Origin: Berghia stephanieae
Lineage: Eukaryota > Mollusca > Gastropoda > Nudibranchia > Aeolidiidae
Assembly (NCBI GenBank): GCA_034508935.3
Contig: CM067455.1
Location: forward strand, 392,183 to 456,182
DNA: 64,000 nt
Reading direction: 5' to 3'
Positions 1-23,900 of this stretch are shown here, one piece after another (position 1 is the stretch's first letter; every line of letters starts with the position of its first letter). The notes under the pieces were generated by a model that was not told the DNA's origin, searched no databases, and was given only the letters and a program-made list of their open reading frames with translations. The position numbers and the translations under genes were made by a program.

Positions 1-27
1 ATTATTATTATTATTATTATTATTATG
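1..27. repeat. (ATT)n microsatellite at left edge
   Basis: Pure ATT repeat abutting the truncated 5' end of the LINE that follows. LINE 3' tails in this genome end in the same repeat, so this may be the tail of another LINE lying outside the window. Confidence 0.9.
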
Positions 28-2060
28 CTGAGGCATCGTGGAGAAAATCGGGCCTTGAGATTGACCGGCTGATTTATATAGCAAAGAAGCATAAGTATAA
101 AACCACCTGCAAAAGAGCAAAAAGAAACTATTATAACAAGAAACTATCATCAGTGAGGGACACTCAGGAATTTTTCTCTGTTTTAAAGGAACTTTTAGGG
201 GAAGAAAAGGGCATGTGTCTACCCACTAATATCCCGGTAGAAAAACAGCCGGATGCATTTTCAGATTTCTTTTCGGGAAAAATTTCGAAAATTCGGAACA
301 ATTTGGACCTCGTGCAAAATGAAGATATAAATTTCCACCCTTTTTCGGGTTCACAGGGACTCTCTTGTTTTAAAGAAACAACTGAAGAAGAGATTTCTAA
401 AATAATTTGTTCATCTTCCTCGAAGTCATGTGATTTAGATCCTTTACCAACTAATATTTTGAAATTATGTCTTCCTGAATTGTTACCTTGCATAACTTAT
501 ATTATAAATCAGTCACTTATCTCAGGACAAGTCCCAGATATCTATAAACATGCAATTGTAAAGCCTCTCATAAAAAAAAGCAAAACCTCGATGTAAATGA
601 CCTTAGTAACTACCGTCCCGTCTCAAATTGCCATTTCTTTCTAAAATCCTTGAAAAAGTTGTACTCAGGCGTCTTTCACAACATCTCCATGAAAACAATC
701 TATGGGAAAAACAATAATTCAGCTTATCGTTCTTACCACAGCACAGAAACAGCTCTGTGCTGTGTTGCGAGTGATTTGCTTGATGTTTTAGATAAAGGTT
801 CTGTTTCTCTTCTGACTTTGTTAGACCTTTCGGCGGCGTTTGATACTATTGATCACGGTATTCTCATTAAACGACTTAATATAACTTTTGGATTGTCTGG
901 GACTGTCTTGCAGTGGTTTGAATCTTATTTAGATGACAGAAAGCAACAGGTTATGATTTTAGATAAACTTGCTCGTCAACATACATTGTCTTTTGGTGTT
1001 CCTCAAGGCTCTGTTTTGGGTCCAATTCTTTTTTTTTTTTTGTATACTTCTCCATTATCTAATGTCATTACTGGTCATGGGCTGCGCTATCATCTCTATG
1101 CAGATGATACGCAACTTTATGCTACTGATAAAACTAAAATCTCGAAAATATTGTGAAACGTGTGGAAGAATGTGTGACGGATATAAAAGAGTGGATGGAT
1201 GCAAACAAGTTGAAAATGAATGAGTCAAAAACAGAAGTGATGATTGTGGGAAATAGAGGGCAGTTGAAGGTGAATGATGGTCTTGAGGTGTTGTTTGGGG
1301 GTGAAAATATCAAAGTTTCAATGACTGTGAAAAATTTGGGTGTCTATTTTGATTCAGAAATGAGAATGTCAGCTCACATTTCTGCTCTCTGTAAATCTTT
1401 ATACTTTCAATTGACGAAAATCAGTTCGATCCGTCAGTATATTGCAATTGGAACATGTAAAACATTGGTTGTTTCCCTAATTTTTTTCGAAACTAGATTA
1501 TTGTAACTCCCTGCTTGTCAACTTGCCTCAGGCTTCTATTAAACAATTACAACTACTGCAAAACAGTGCAGCAAGATTAGTTTTTGGCCAAAAAAAAAAT
1601 GTGATCACGCAACCCCTTTGTTGGCCTCTCTCCACTGGTACCCATTGAAAAGCGCACATATTACAAAGCAGCGTGTCTTGTTTATAAGTGTTTGACTGGT
1701 ATAGCACCGTAGTCATGTGTAAATTTGAAAATTACACTTTAAGATCATGTAATGACCAAACGAAAATTTCGGAAAAAAGATCAAGAACTAAATTTGGTGA
1801 TAGATCGTTTGCTTGTTTCGGCCCATGATTTGGAATGAACTACCACGTGGTCTGAGGGAGTGTAAGTCTTTACCTACCTTTAAAAAGAATCTCAAGACAC
1901 ATTTTTACTATATTTGTTTTTATTGAATCTATGAATCCTTGATTTGGCTATGAATTATTATTATTATTATTATTTATTTTTTTTCACTTAAAATTGATAA
2001 TTTATATTGTAAAGTGCCCAGAGCTTGTGTTTTACACGAGAATGAGCGCTGTATAAATGT
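28..2060 (+). mobile_element. CR1/L2-type LINE, 5'-truncated, decayed
   Basis: Non-LTR retrotransposon reverse transcriptase. Translation from about 28 to 596 gives the linker before the RT (WRKSGLEID, then the FSDFFSGKI region). After a frame break, 650-1156 holds RT motif A (LLDLSAAFDTIDH), motif B (GVPQGSVLGP) and the catalytic YADD box. 1153-1506 and short pieces to about 1915 carry the C-terminal part in shifted frames (HWYPLKSA, then WNELPRGLRE). No endonuclease is present, so the copy is 5'-truncated. Several frame breaks show it is dead. The 3' UTR (1985-2060) has the motif TGTAAAGTGCCCAGAGCTT and GAGCGCTGTATAAATG, followed by an ATT tail, as is usual for this group. CR1 and L2 clades cannot be separated by eye. 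Confidence 0.85.
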
Positions 2061-2101
<41 letters not shown>

Positions 2102-2134
2102 TATTATTAATATGATTATTATTGGTAGTAGTAA

Positions 2135-2170
<36 letters not shown>

Positions 2171-2196
2171 CAGCAGTAGTAGTAGTAGTAGTAGTA
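2061..2196. repeat. (ATT)n LINE tail followed by (AGT)n microsatellite
   Basis: The ATT run (2061-2108) is the 3' tail of the LINE. After a short AT-rich stretch, an AGT/GTA run (2128-2194) leads directly into the SINE at 2197. ORFs here are low-complexity artefacts. Confidence 0.85.
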
Positions 2197-2760
2197 CAGA
2201 AAAGTGAGTGGAGCAGGCACTTATGTTGGTAACAACAAGATATGAAGTGAGTAGAAAAGTGCCAGAAGACAATAGAGAATAAAAATTATTCGCGGCGGTG
2301 GTGGGGTTCGAACCTGCGACCTTATTGGTACGACAACTCCGCCTGGCAGGTGAGAGCGTGGCTCTACCGTGTGAGCTATCCACGAACACAAAAATATTCG
2401 TTTCAAACCCAAGTCATTTCTAGATCCCTCTCTCACCCACTTCTTGAGATCGCCGATTCGTTCGCACACCACCATCGCGTAGTAATTTTTGACCAGCAGT
2501 TAAGCTTAATAGCCAATATTCTCAACACAAACATATAACATAGAACGATTGAGACATTGAGTATGCTCCGGTGTATGGGGTGAATTTTTAATTCAGAAAA
2601 GTGAGTGGAGCAGGCACTTATGTTGGTAACAACAAGATATGAAGTGAGTAGAAAAGTGCCAGAAGACAATAGAGAATAAAAATTATTCGCGGCGGTGGTG
2701 GGGTTCGAACCTGCGACAGAAGACAATAGAGAATAAAAATTATTCGCGGCGGTGAAAATG
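2197..2760 (-). mobile_element. tRNA-derived SINE (family S1), tandem pair
   Basis: One full unit (2197-2592) and a second, internally deleted unit (from 2593). The unit start CAGAAAAGTGAGTGGAGCAG recurs after about 396 bp. On the minus strand each unit carries a tRNA-like head: box A-like TAGCTCACACGGTAGAGC and box B GGTTCGAACC. The same unit forms the array inserted in the LTR element at 33130-34728. No complete cloverleaf could be drawn, so this is not a tRNA gene. Confidence 0.75.
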
Positions 2761-3012
2761 ACAACGAGTGAAAGTAGGAATTTGGAATGGCGGGTGTTGG
2801 ATTTCGGACGAATCAGGCGCACAGAACGACAGACACCCTATGATGTTGAATGACACGATTGTGTCATGATATTAATGTACTAAATGCTGATTGGTAGATT
2901 AAAAACAATAGATGAAAAGAGCATCAAAGTGATGGTGTGACACTTGGACTCGTCCAATAATAGGTAAGATGGGTTATTTGCATTTAAAGAGAGGGGTGTG
3001 AGAAGTGGCGAA

Positions 3013-5025
3013 TTTCCCCGACTCTTTCTTCTTCTTCTTCTAGGTTCCATGCCTGGTCCAGGCTTCGGATACTGCATGAATTATCTCTCTCCATTCCTCC
3101 CTGTCTCTTGCTTTTTCAAACAGCTCTTGGATTGTTAGGTTGGTGAAGCCCTTCAGTTGGTCTATGGGTGTTTTTCTTTGTCTCCCCGGGCGCGTTTACC
3201 AGGTATTTTTCAACAACTTGCCAGGTATTCATTCTTATCTTTCCTTACTATGTGTCCGAAAAAGGATAGTTGTCGATCCACTATTAAGGGCATTAGTTTC
3301 CTTTGTTGGTATGTTTGTTTTAGCACTTCTTCGTTCGTTTTGTGTGCGGTATACGATATTCTCTGCATCCTTCTCAAGCACCACATTTCAAAAGCTTCAA
3401 TGTTCTTTTGTGTTTCTGCATTTGTAGTCCAGCTTTCGCATCCGTAGAACAAGATTGGCCACACGTAGCACTTCAAGACTCGGAATCTAATCCCGAACGA
3501 CATCTGTTTGTTTTTCAAAATGTTTCCCAGGTCCATGAAGGCCTGTTTGGCTTGAGTTATTCTTGCTCGTATGTCTCGGTTACATCTTCCATCTGTTGTC
3601 ACTATTGAACCTAGGTATTTAAAACTTTCTACGTTGGTAAGTTGCTCGCCGTGAATCGTTATATTGCAGGTGTTGTTGTTTTCGGGGTTTTTCTGTATTA
3701 CCATGCATTCTGTTTTGGTGATATTCACTTCCATTCCCTTGGCTTCACTATCTACTACCACTTTGTCAACAATCTTTTGAAGTTGGATTTCCGATGTTGC
3801 AATGAGGACCGTATCGTCTGCGTATCTTATATTATTTATGTTGTGACTTCCTACTTTTATTCCCTCCATATTATTTATGCCCCTCATGATTGTTTCTTGG
3901 TATAGATTAAACAGATCTGGTGAGGCAACACACCCTTGACGGACTCCTTTCTTAATAGGAATGGAATTTCCTGTAGAGTTTCCGATTTTGATAGATGCCT
4001 GCTGGGTGTAGTATAATGTTTGCATGAGTCTGAGGTCTTTCTCATCAGCGCCAATGGAGTGCAGTTGTTTTTAGTATTTCTTCGTGGCGTACTCTATCAA
4101 AAGCTTTTTTGTAGTCGACAAAACAGAGGTATAGTGGGGTCTGAACCTGTATAGCTCTTTCACTTAAAACACGGAGGAGGTATATTGCGTTCCTTGTCCC
4201 TCTGTCAGGTTGGAATCCATATTGTTCTTCTGCGATTTCGGGGTTAATCTTATTCCTTAGCCTGTTGATAATTATACGCAACAGTATTTTGTTGATGTGA
4301 CTTATTAAACTTATAGTTCTAAAATTTTCGCATCTGACTGCACCTGCTTTCTTTGGTATTGCTATGAAAATAGAGTTACAGAGATCTTCTGGAATTTTCC
4401 CAGTATTGTATATATTGTTGAATAATATGTGAAGTTCATCAATTGCTAGATCTCCTAGGCTTTTTAATACCTCTACAGATATTTCATCAGGGCCTATTGC
4501 TTTACCATCCTTCATTCGTTCCATGGCATGTTCAATTTCACTTTTGGTGATGTTTGGTCCGCTTAATGGTTCTTTGAATTTCAGTGGTGGTTCATTTCTA
4601 TTTGGATCATTGTACAGTTCGCCTATGTATTCTACCCATCGGCTTTCTATATGTTGTTCTTCAAATAGCAGTTCCCCTTGTTTGTTTTGGATGCAACTTC
4701 CTGCTGCTTTGCTTTTCATTTTCCCTGATAGTTCTTTTATTCTTTGGTGAGCTTGTTGGGGGTTGGGTTTGTATTCTCTTTCGATTTCGCAGCATTTCCA
4801 GTCTAGATAGTTCTCGTGTGCCTCGATGCATTTGGATTTAATATGGTTGTTCAATGTTTGGTATTCTGCAGACCCTCTGTTGCATTTTCGTCTTTCTTCA
4901 AATAGGTTTAGAATTTCATTTGTCATCCATTCCTTTTTGCTGTTTGTTTGAGCTATTGGTAAATGCTTTTCTGTAGTTGCTTTGACACACTTTTGGAATA
5001 TATCAAATTGTTTTTCCCCGACTCT
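3013..5025 (-). mobile_element. RTE-type LINE, 5'-truncated, with 13-bp target duplications
   Basis: The element body is 3026-5012. The 13-bp duplication TTTCCCCGACTCT lies at 3013-3025 and 5013-5025. On the minus strand, 4926-4045 encodes the linker and N-terminal RT (KAIGPDEIS, YGFQPDRGTR, VDYKKAFDRV). After one frame break near 4030-4070, 4025-3210 continues with VRQGC, YADDTVL, KYLGSIVTTDG and CESWT, all typical of RTE/BovB-type RTs. The 3' end (plus-strand 3026-3040) is a short GAA repeat tail, as RTE elements often have. The endonuclease is missing. One frameshift plus truncation means it is inactive, but the intact duplication and long frames suggest a fairly recent insertion. Confidence 0.85.
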
Positions 5026-5278
5026 ACCCTACCTATTTTGCAATGCACGTTCGATCATTCATATGTAGGTAGCAAGCAAGTAGCATATCATAGAATGTTT
5101 AATGTTGACGATCGGGATAACCCCGGCTTCATGGATTTCAAGGCTTAGAAATGCGGCTTAAAATAAAATAAATTAATTTTGCCTTTATTTAATTTTGAGC
5201 TGTTGCTGTGGTATTGGCAGTTTCTAATGACATAGTTTTTATAGATCTTTTTACTGATTCAGTCATGCGCACTAGTTT

Positions 5279-5716
5279 GTTTCTTTCAGGGTTGCCAGTT
5301 TGGCATTTTAAATGCCAGATTCCAAAAATCTGGCATTTTTGAAAACCGTTTGGCATTAGAAAAATCATTTGGCATTTGGCATTTTCATTTGGCATTTTCT
5401 TTTCTTGTATATTATACTTCAAATGACACCTTTTCTCAACCGTGGTGTAGTGGTTTAGCACTCCACTTAGTAGTCAGTAGGTAATAAATTACCCCAACAG
5501 GAAATTTAGTATAATTCAAAAAAAAAAAAAAAAAGAAAAAGAAAAGAAAACACGCAAGCCACCAGGATATGATAGTAAATTGTCTATCAAAAGTGAGTAG
5601 TTTTCTTAGTGGGGGTGGGAGTCAACAGACTTTGGCATTTTTTGGAGTGTTTTGGCATTTTTTGAGTCTTCCCCTGGCATTTTGTTGAAAAATAATCTGG
5701 CAACCCTGGTTTCTTT
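5279..5716. mobile_element. hAT-type MITE with 8-bp target duplication
   Basis: Inverted ends CAGGGTTGCCAG (5287) and CTGGCAACCCTG (ending 5708) delimit a 422-bp element. The 8-bp direct repeat GTTTCTTT flanks it exactly (5279-5286 and 5709-5716), the duplication length of hAT elements. It has no transposase. The inside is rich in TGGCATTTT repeats and holds an A-rich run at 5519-5535. It ends about 120 bp before the TOMM40 start codon and so lies in that gene's promoter region. Confidence 0.85.
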
Positions 5717-5838
5717 TCCAACTTCCACATGGCGTCGGGTTGAAGGTTAACGATTGTGTACAGACTTAGCCGGCTTTTGGGGCTTATCTATTGCAGATAA
5801 TATCAATCAAAATTAAGATTTAAGAAAATATATCAGAA
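5717..5838 (+). promoter_or_regulatory. TOMM40 5' UTR/proximal promoter with short uORF
   Basis: The sequence between the MITE and the TOMM40 ATG. CCACATGGCGTCGG near 5725-5738 resembles a YY1-type site, and its ATG (5729) opens a four-codon uORF ending at 5743. No TATA box is evident and the transcription start cannot be fixed. Confidence 0.4.
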
Positions 5839-18935
<13,097 letters not shown>

Positions 18936-21795
18936 GTGTTTAGGTTGTTTACAATTGGCTATCTAGGAGTGATTGGATAACGTATGTGTGGAGACTCGCC
19001 AATTCCTGTGCTCAAAGCTGGTGTCATTTTATATATCATACTGTATCATCCCTCTTAATCCCTTGGAATGTTTTTTATTGTTCAGTTTCTCCTCTCTCAT
19101 TACAACAAAGGAAAATTGAGAATGTAATTACATCAAATGTAATGCGATCTGTGGAGATAATGGCTACCTCATACTAAAATCGACACTTTGAAGCTTGATA
19201 GTATAGCACATATAAAACTATGAGGGCATTCTATGTATCATCTATATTAGTGCACTGTGCATTACATGGGTTAAAACAGTATTTGTTTTATTATTGTTTT
19301 TGTTTCTGTAGGTTGATTCTGATATTTGTTGTAGCAGAATCACCTTTGTTCTTTTTTTTTTTTAAGGAAAATAATACGAATTATGTTTTACCAGAATGCT
19401 TTAAACAGTAATTGGTTGGTCTTTGAATGCTTGAATGAATGTTTCAAAACTTAAGTTTTGTCTTGTACATATTGAATGTTAGATTTAAATAACATTTTCA
19501 GAAGCTAAATACAAGAGTTTTGCTATTTTCACCCAAGTTTGGGGTTAGCCAAAATTGTTGACCATGAAAATGCATGCTTTAAGGTGAAAATGGCAGATTC
19601 TTGTCTTTGTTTGGCAGTTTATGATTGACTTGAATTTGAAGGGATTTGAGGTCCAACGTCATTCTCTAATGTTGTTCTTGTTTTATGAATTCATCACTTA
19701 GAAAGAAATCAGAGTCCAGAAAATATTTTTGGAGAATTTTGGGCGATGAAAAGTTTTAAATTTTGTATGTTGGAGCAGAGTGTTGGCGTTTCTTAAAAGT
19801 CATATCTTGTATATTTTCATGATTATTTAATGTTGATTTGTGAAGCATATTGTGGGTGCTTTGTTGTCTGTTAGATCGATTGTCTCGATGTTGTTAGAAT
19901 GCTAAGCTAGAAGTTTGAGCAAAGGGTGATGAAAATGATTGCACAGATAGTGTTTTGTACGTACATTGGTCTGTGATATGGTAACTTTACATTAAGCAAT
20001 TGAGTTAGTCCTTGTCATCATTGTATTTCATTTATTCAATGGACATACTACTTTAAAAAAAAAAACCAGAAAGAAATGATTGAAAGATGCGTTATATTTA
20101 TACTAATACTCCTTCTCCAAGATCTGTTATGAAGCTCGGTATATTCCTGTATTGTCATAGATATGGGTCTGATGATTGATTTGTGTTATTTCGTAATGGA
20201 GTGTTGAATTGTATCATCTTGTACATAGATCATTATGGTCATCATGCTGATATTTATCTAGTTTTGAAGTGTTATGTTTTGTGGCATGAATGAGATGAGC
20301 AGGTTTATTAATGGTGACTTTGATAGCGTGCTGTAAGCATTTGATAATGGTGACTTTAATAGTGTGCTGTAAACATTTGATAATGGTGACTTTGATAGCG
20401 TGCTGTAAGCATTTGATAATGGTGACTTTAATAGTGTGCTGTAAACATTTGATAATGGTGACTTTGATAGCGTGCTGTAAGCATTTGATAATGGTGACTT
20501 TAATAGTGTGCTGTAAACATTTGATAATGGTGACTTTAATAGTGTGCTGTAAACATTTGATAATGGTGACTTTGATAGCATGTTGTAAGCATTTGATAAT
20601 GGTGACTTTAATAGCGTGCTGTACACATTTGATAATGGTGACTTTAATAGCGTGCTGTAAACATTTGATAATGGTGACTTTGATAGCGTGCTGTAAGCAT
20701 TTGATAATGGTGACTTTAATAGCGTGCTGTAAACATTTGATAATGGTGACTTTAATAGCGTGCTGTAAACATTTGATAATGGTGACTTTGATAGCATGTT
20801 GTAAGCATTTGATAATGGTGACTTTAATAGCGTGCTGTACACATTTGATAATGGTGACTTTAATAGCGTGCTGTACACATTTGATAATGGTGACTTTAAT
20901 AGTGTGCTGTAAACATTTGATAATGGTGTGTTGAATAGGACGGATGCCAGGTCAGTAAAGATGTTTTTGTCTCTGGGGTTTCTCATCGGGATGTTATATA
21001 TGGGAGTTTTATAAAGGCATTTGAACGCAATATTATTTGTCTCAATGAATTACACACCGTGAACGTTCCATCTTTTGCATTTACCTGCATTTTAAGAATC
21101 CATTGTTATTTCATCTAATTCGAAGTCTGCTTTTGTTTTTACTTGTTGTTTTAGTATATTTTTATATATTCCCCTATGAATGCCTTGAAATAACTGTGGT
21201 GATCACTGTTGTCAGATTGGTTTTGTATAAATTTGTTGTGAATGAATGAATGTCTGGCAATGAATGCATATCACGATGTGTGTGGATTATCGTAGTCTTT
21301 TGGGCGTTTGTACATTGGACCCGTGCTGAAGACTGTCTCTTCTCACATAGCCTACACGATTTTGTTGAATACAGGGTGCTTATATCTACGGAGATGAATA
21401 TATAAGATATAGGATCTTTGGGCACTTGTTAAATCTTTTTATATTTTTTTTTACTTTATATTATTACTATCTTTGATTTTTATTTTTATTTTTAGGAGAT
21501 GTTCAGCTTAACATTTTCGAATTTTAACAAGTGGGTTCACTGTATGATGTGCTAAAGAAATGGTTATGATTGTGTATTTTTGCTGGTATGGTTGAACATG
21601 TGTGTGAGTGCTTGAGGATGAAAATGCCAATCAGATGAATGCTTTTTCATCCATGAATTGGAAAGGTTTAGGTTGTTGAATATCACCATTGATTGCTGTG
21701 ATTGAATAGATGTTTTGCCTGATGCATAGGAAGAAGATTCATTTTGTACAATTATTACTATTACATTATTATTATGGTTTATTGAATGAATAAAA
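18936..21795 (+). other. Probable TOMM40 3' UTR
   Basis: About 2.9 kb of AT-rich, repeat-poor sequence following the stop codon. No ORF of note lies outside the minisatellite. The first canonical AATAAA seen is at 21789-21794. If it is used, the 3' UTR would be about 2.9 kb and would contain the 36-bp minisatellite. Transcript evidence is needed to place the real end. Confidence 0.4.
20310..20935. repeat. 36-bp minisatellite, about 17 copies
   Basis: Unit of 36 bp beginning GATAATGGTGACTTTGATAG and ending CGTGCTGTAAGCATTT. Because 36 is a multiple of three, both strands stay open for over 200 codons, but the peptides are only the repeat (MVTLIACCKHLI on plus, SPLSNVYSTLLK on minus). Variant units are ordered: types A and B alternate at first, and a variant pair (GCATGTTG followed by GTACAC) recurs later, so the array grew by duplicating multi-unit blocks. 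Confidence 0.95.
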
Positions 21796-21965
21796 TATCT
21801 TTTGGTTAAATTTTATCCTGGTGGTTTGTTTTATATTTATTCTTGATTGACAGATAATTATAATGTGTCTTTCACATAGAATTTTCAATACCAGTTGCAA
21901 AGTTCTAATGTTTACAGATAAAGGCAGACACTTTATTTGTGGAAAGTCCTATTACAGTCACGTCT

Positions 21966-22541
21966 AAGTAATAATGTCTGGGTGGTGTTCCTGACCTCCC
22001 ATAGTGGGCAGGGAGGTACATGCTGTGTCTTCTATACCCCCATACCCGTTTTCCAATTGTTTCCTGTCATTGTCTTGGAATGAGATTACTTAGTTTTGTC
22101 CTGACCCTTGCCGGAGTTCCTTGGCTGGGGGGGGGGGGGGGGGGGGGGGGGGGGGTAACAGTCGAATGTATAGTTATAGTTTTGGGAGATGATATTTTTT
22201 TCCTTGTAAATCTGTTATGCATTGTATTATGTTTAGTTTACAAATTATATTATATGATTTGTAAACATTTGAGTGTGTTCCAGTTGGGACCTGTGCTTGT
22301 GTCTGGATGAGACTTTTAGGTGATCTCAGACTTAAGTACTTTGACGGTGTGCTCTTGGAATCTACATCTGTTTCCTATTTGAACCAATTCCCCTTTGTCT
22401 CACCTTTTCTTTTGTGCTTCAATTGTAATTCTAGAACTTTTTACTATCCCATTTTCTTCCTTTTTACTGGCGCTGATATGACCTTAATGTGTTGCAAGCG
22501 CCGTAAAACCCTTAAAAACAAACAAAACAAAGTAAAAATGT
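21966..22541 (+). mobile_element. Retroposon A, full length
   Basis: The body (21978 to about 22530) starts CTGGGTGGTGTTCCTGACCT and ends CCGTAAAACCCTTAAAAACA with an ACAAACAAAACAA tail. Flanked by an imperfect 12-bp duplication, AAGTAATAATGT / AAGTAAAAATGT (21966-21977 and 22530-22541). A run of 29 G (22127-22155) has expanded inside it. No RNA polymerase III boxes or protein were recognised. Confidence 0.8.
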
Positions 22542-22704
22542 AGTCATTGTATTATGACGTGTAACTGTCAGGGAAAGGGAGATCAGTCTTGCTGTCTCTT
22601 CTATCACCTTTTGCTTTATCCTTTCATTTAGTGAAGTGTCCTTATGCAACCATTTGGTTTTGCACAGAATCTTCCTGAAGTCTTTGGTTAAGAATAGGGG
22701 CCAG

Positions 22705-22895
22705 TCCAGATAATAAATAGATAAATAAAATAAAATTCCCTTTATTCACCCCATGGGCGAAATTCGTCTTTAGGGTCTAATCCAAGGGAAGACTGGAATA
22801 ACCCAGGCATTAGCCGCAGTGCAGCAGTGGGTGATTTAACTCTGTACCTTTCAGGTACGAAGCAAAGACCGTACCACTGAATCACGCTGCCTCCT
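22705..22895 (-). mobile_element. SINE S4, shortened copy
   Basis: Matches 17083-17305 (CCCTTTATTCACCCCATGGG, GGGAAGACTGGA, GGTACGAAGCAAAGACCGTA) but lacks the CORE block. The A-rich tail is at its left end. Confidence 0.7.
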
Positions 22896-23500
22896 AGATA
22901 TGAATGTACAGTGAAAACCTGGCTGAACCCTAAATGATGGGCAGTTTATGGTCGTGGGTTGGATCTTCTATCCCACTGATCCATTGTCCTTTTTAGTGGC
23001 ATCATTCTTGGAAGGAGACAAACTGATTTGGGTTGTAGGGGGTGGGGAAGAGGCAGTCAATGCAGTATTTGTAATTTTCTCTAAATGACTGTCTTTATAT
23101 TTGCAGTAATTCTGCAAATGGCATTGCTATTCTTTGCAGTAGCCGAGGAGTTTTGTCCTGAAAGCCAATAAATTCCATTTGTTTTCTACATACTCTCTTC
23201 AAAATGGCGGTGTTGTTGAATGGCTGGAAACTTGTTCATCATCTGACCTTGCATCAGGCAGTATCGTTATATTATATATTGACAATGCAACTAGCCCGAG
23301 GCCTACCCAGGACTTCACCTTTAAAATGTGATTTCAATGTGAGTTGCTTTGATGTGTCCATAGAAGTGGTTATGTCGATGTATGAGCAAAGTCAATATAT
23401 TGACTACACTGTAGTAATTCAGATATTTTTTTTATAAAAGGTTCTTTCATAAAGCTGTCCTCTCCTTCCCCCACCGCCATTTCTCTCTTTCACATAGAAA
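22896..23500. other. Intergenic, nothing recognised
   Basis: No gene-like ORF or named repeat. A 77-codon ORF (23204-23437) has no recognisable domain. Confidence 0.6.
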
Positions 23501-23562
23501 ATCAATTTCCCTCTATTCATCCCATAGGGGAAATTTTTCTCTAGGGTCTATTCCAATATACT
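23500..23562 (-). mobile_element. SINE S4, 3' fragment
   Basis: CCCTCTATTCATCCCATAGG GGAAA and AGGGTCTATTCCAA match the 3' body of S4. Confidence 0.55.
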
Positions 23563-23639
23563 TTTAACCCACAATGGCGAGACGGACTGTCTTTTAAATC
23601 ATGGATTGAGCTTTGAGCTTTTTTTGAGTTAAAAAAAAA

Positions 23640-23900
23640 ATAAAGGGATCCCTGGTCAACGACAACGTTTAACATTTAGGACGGGACATGACGCCTGTTA
23701 TTTATGCCGACAGAGACAACTCTGTTAACGGTCAGGTACTCATTTTACACCTGAGTACGGTCAGAGAATGTGAGTAAAGTGCCTTCTCCAATGACTCAAC
23801 TATGCGCCGAGAGAGGGGAACCCAGGACCTTCCGATCCGAAAGCGAGTGTCATAGCACAAGACCACATAGACAGAAAAGGACCTAACTGCACTATGTTCG
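23640..23900 (-). mobile_element. tRNA-SINE family B
   Basis: Body GGATCCCTGGTCAACGACAA, GTTAACGGTCAGGTACTCAT, GAGAATGTGAGTAAAG and tRNA-like end AACCCAGGACCTTCCGATCC (minus-strand box B region). Matches 36606-37350, 46068-46372 and 53655-54420. The LINE-like 3' tail is missing in this copy. Confidence 0.7.

Noticed and set aside
20310-20935. CRISPR-like regular 36-bp array
   Set aside because: Units abut directly with no unique spacers, in an animal genome; it is a minisatellite.
20258-20986. Two ORFs of over 200 codons
   Set aside because: Artefact of a 36-bp minisatellite whose unit is a multiple of three; both strands are open equally.
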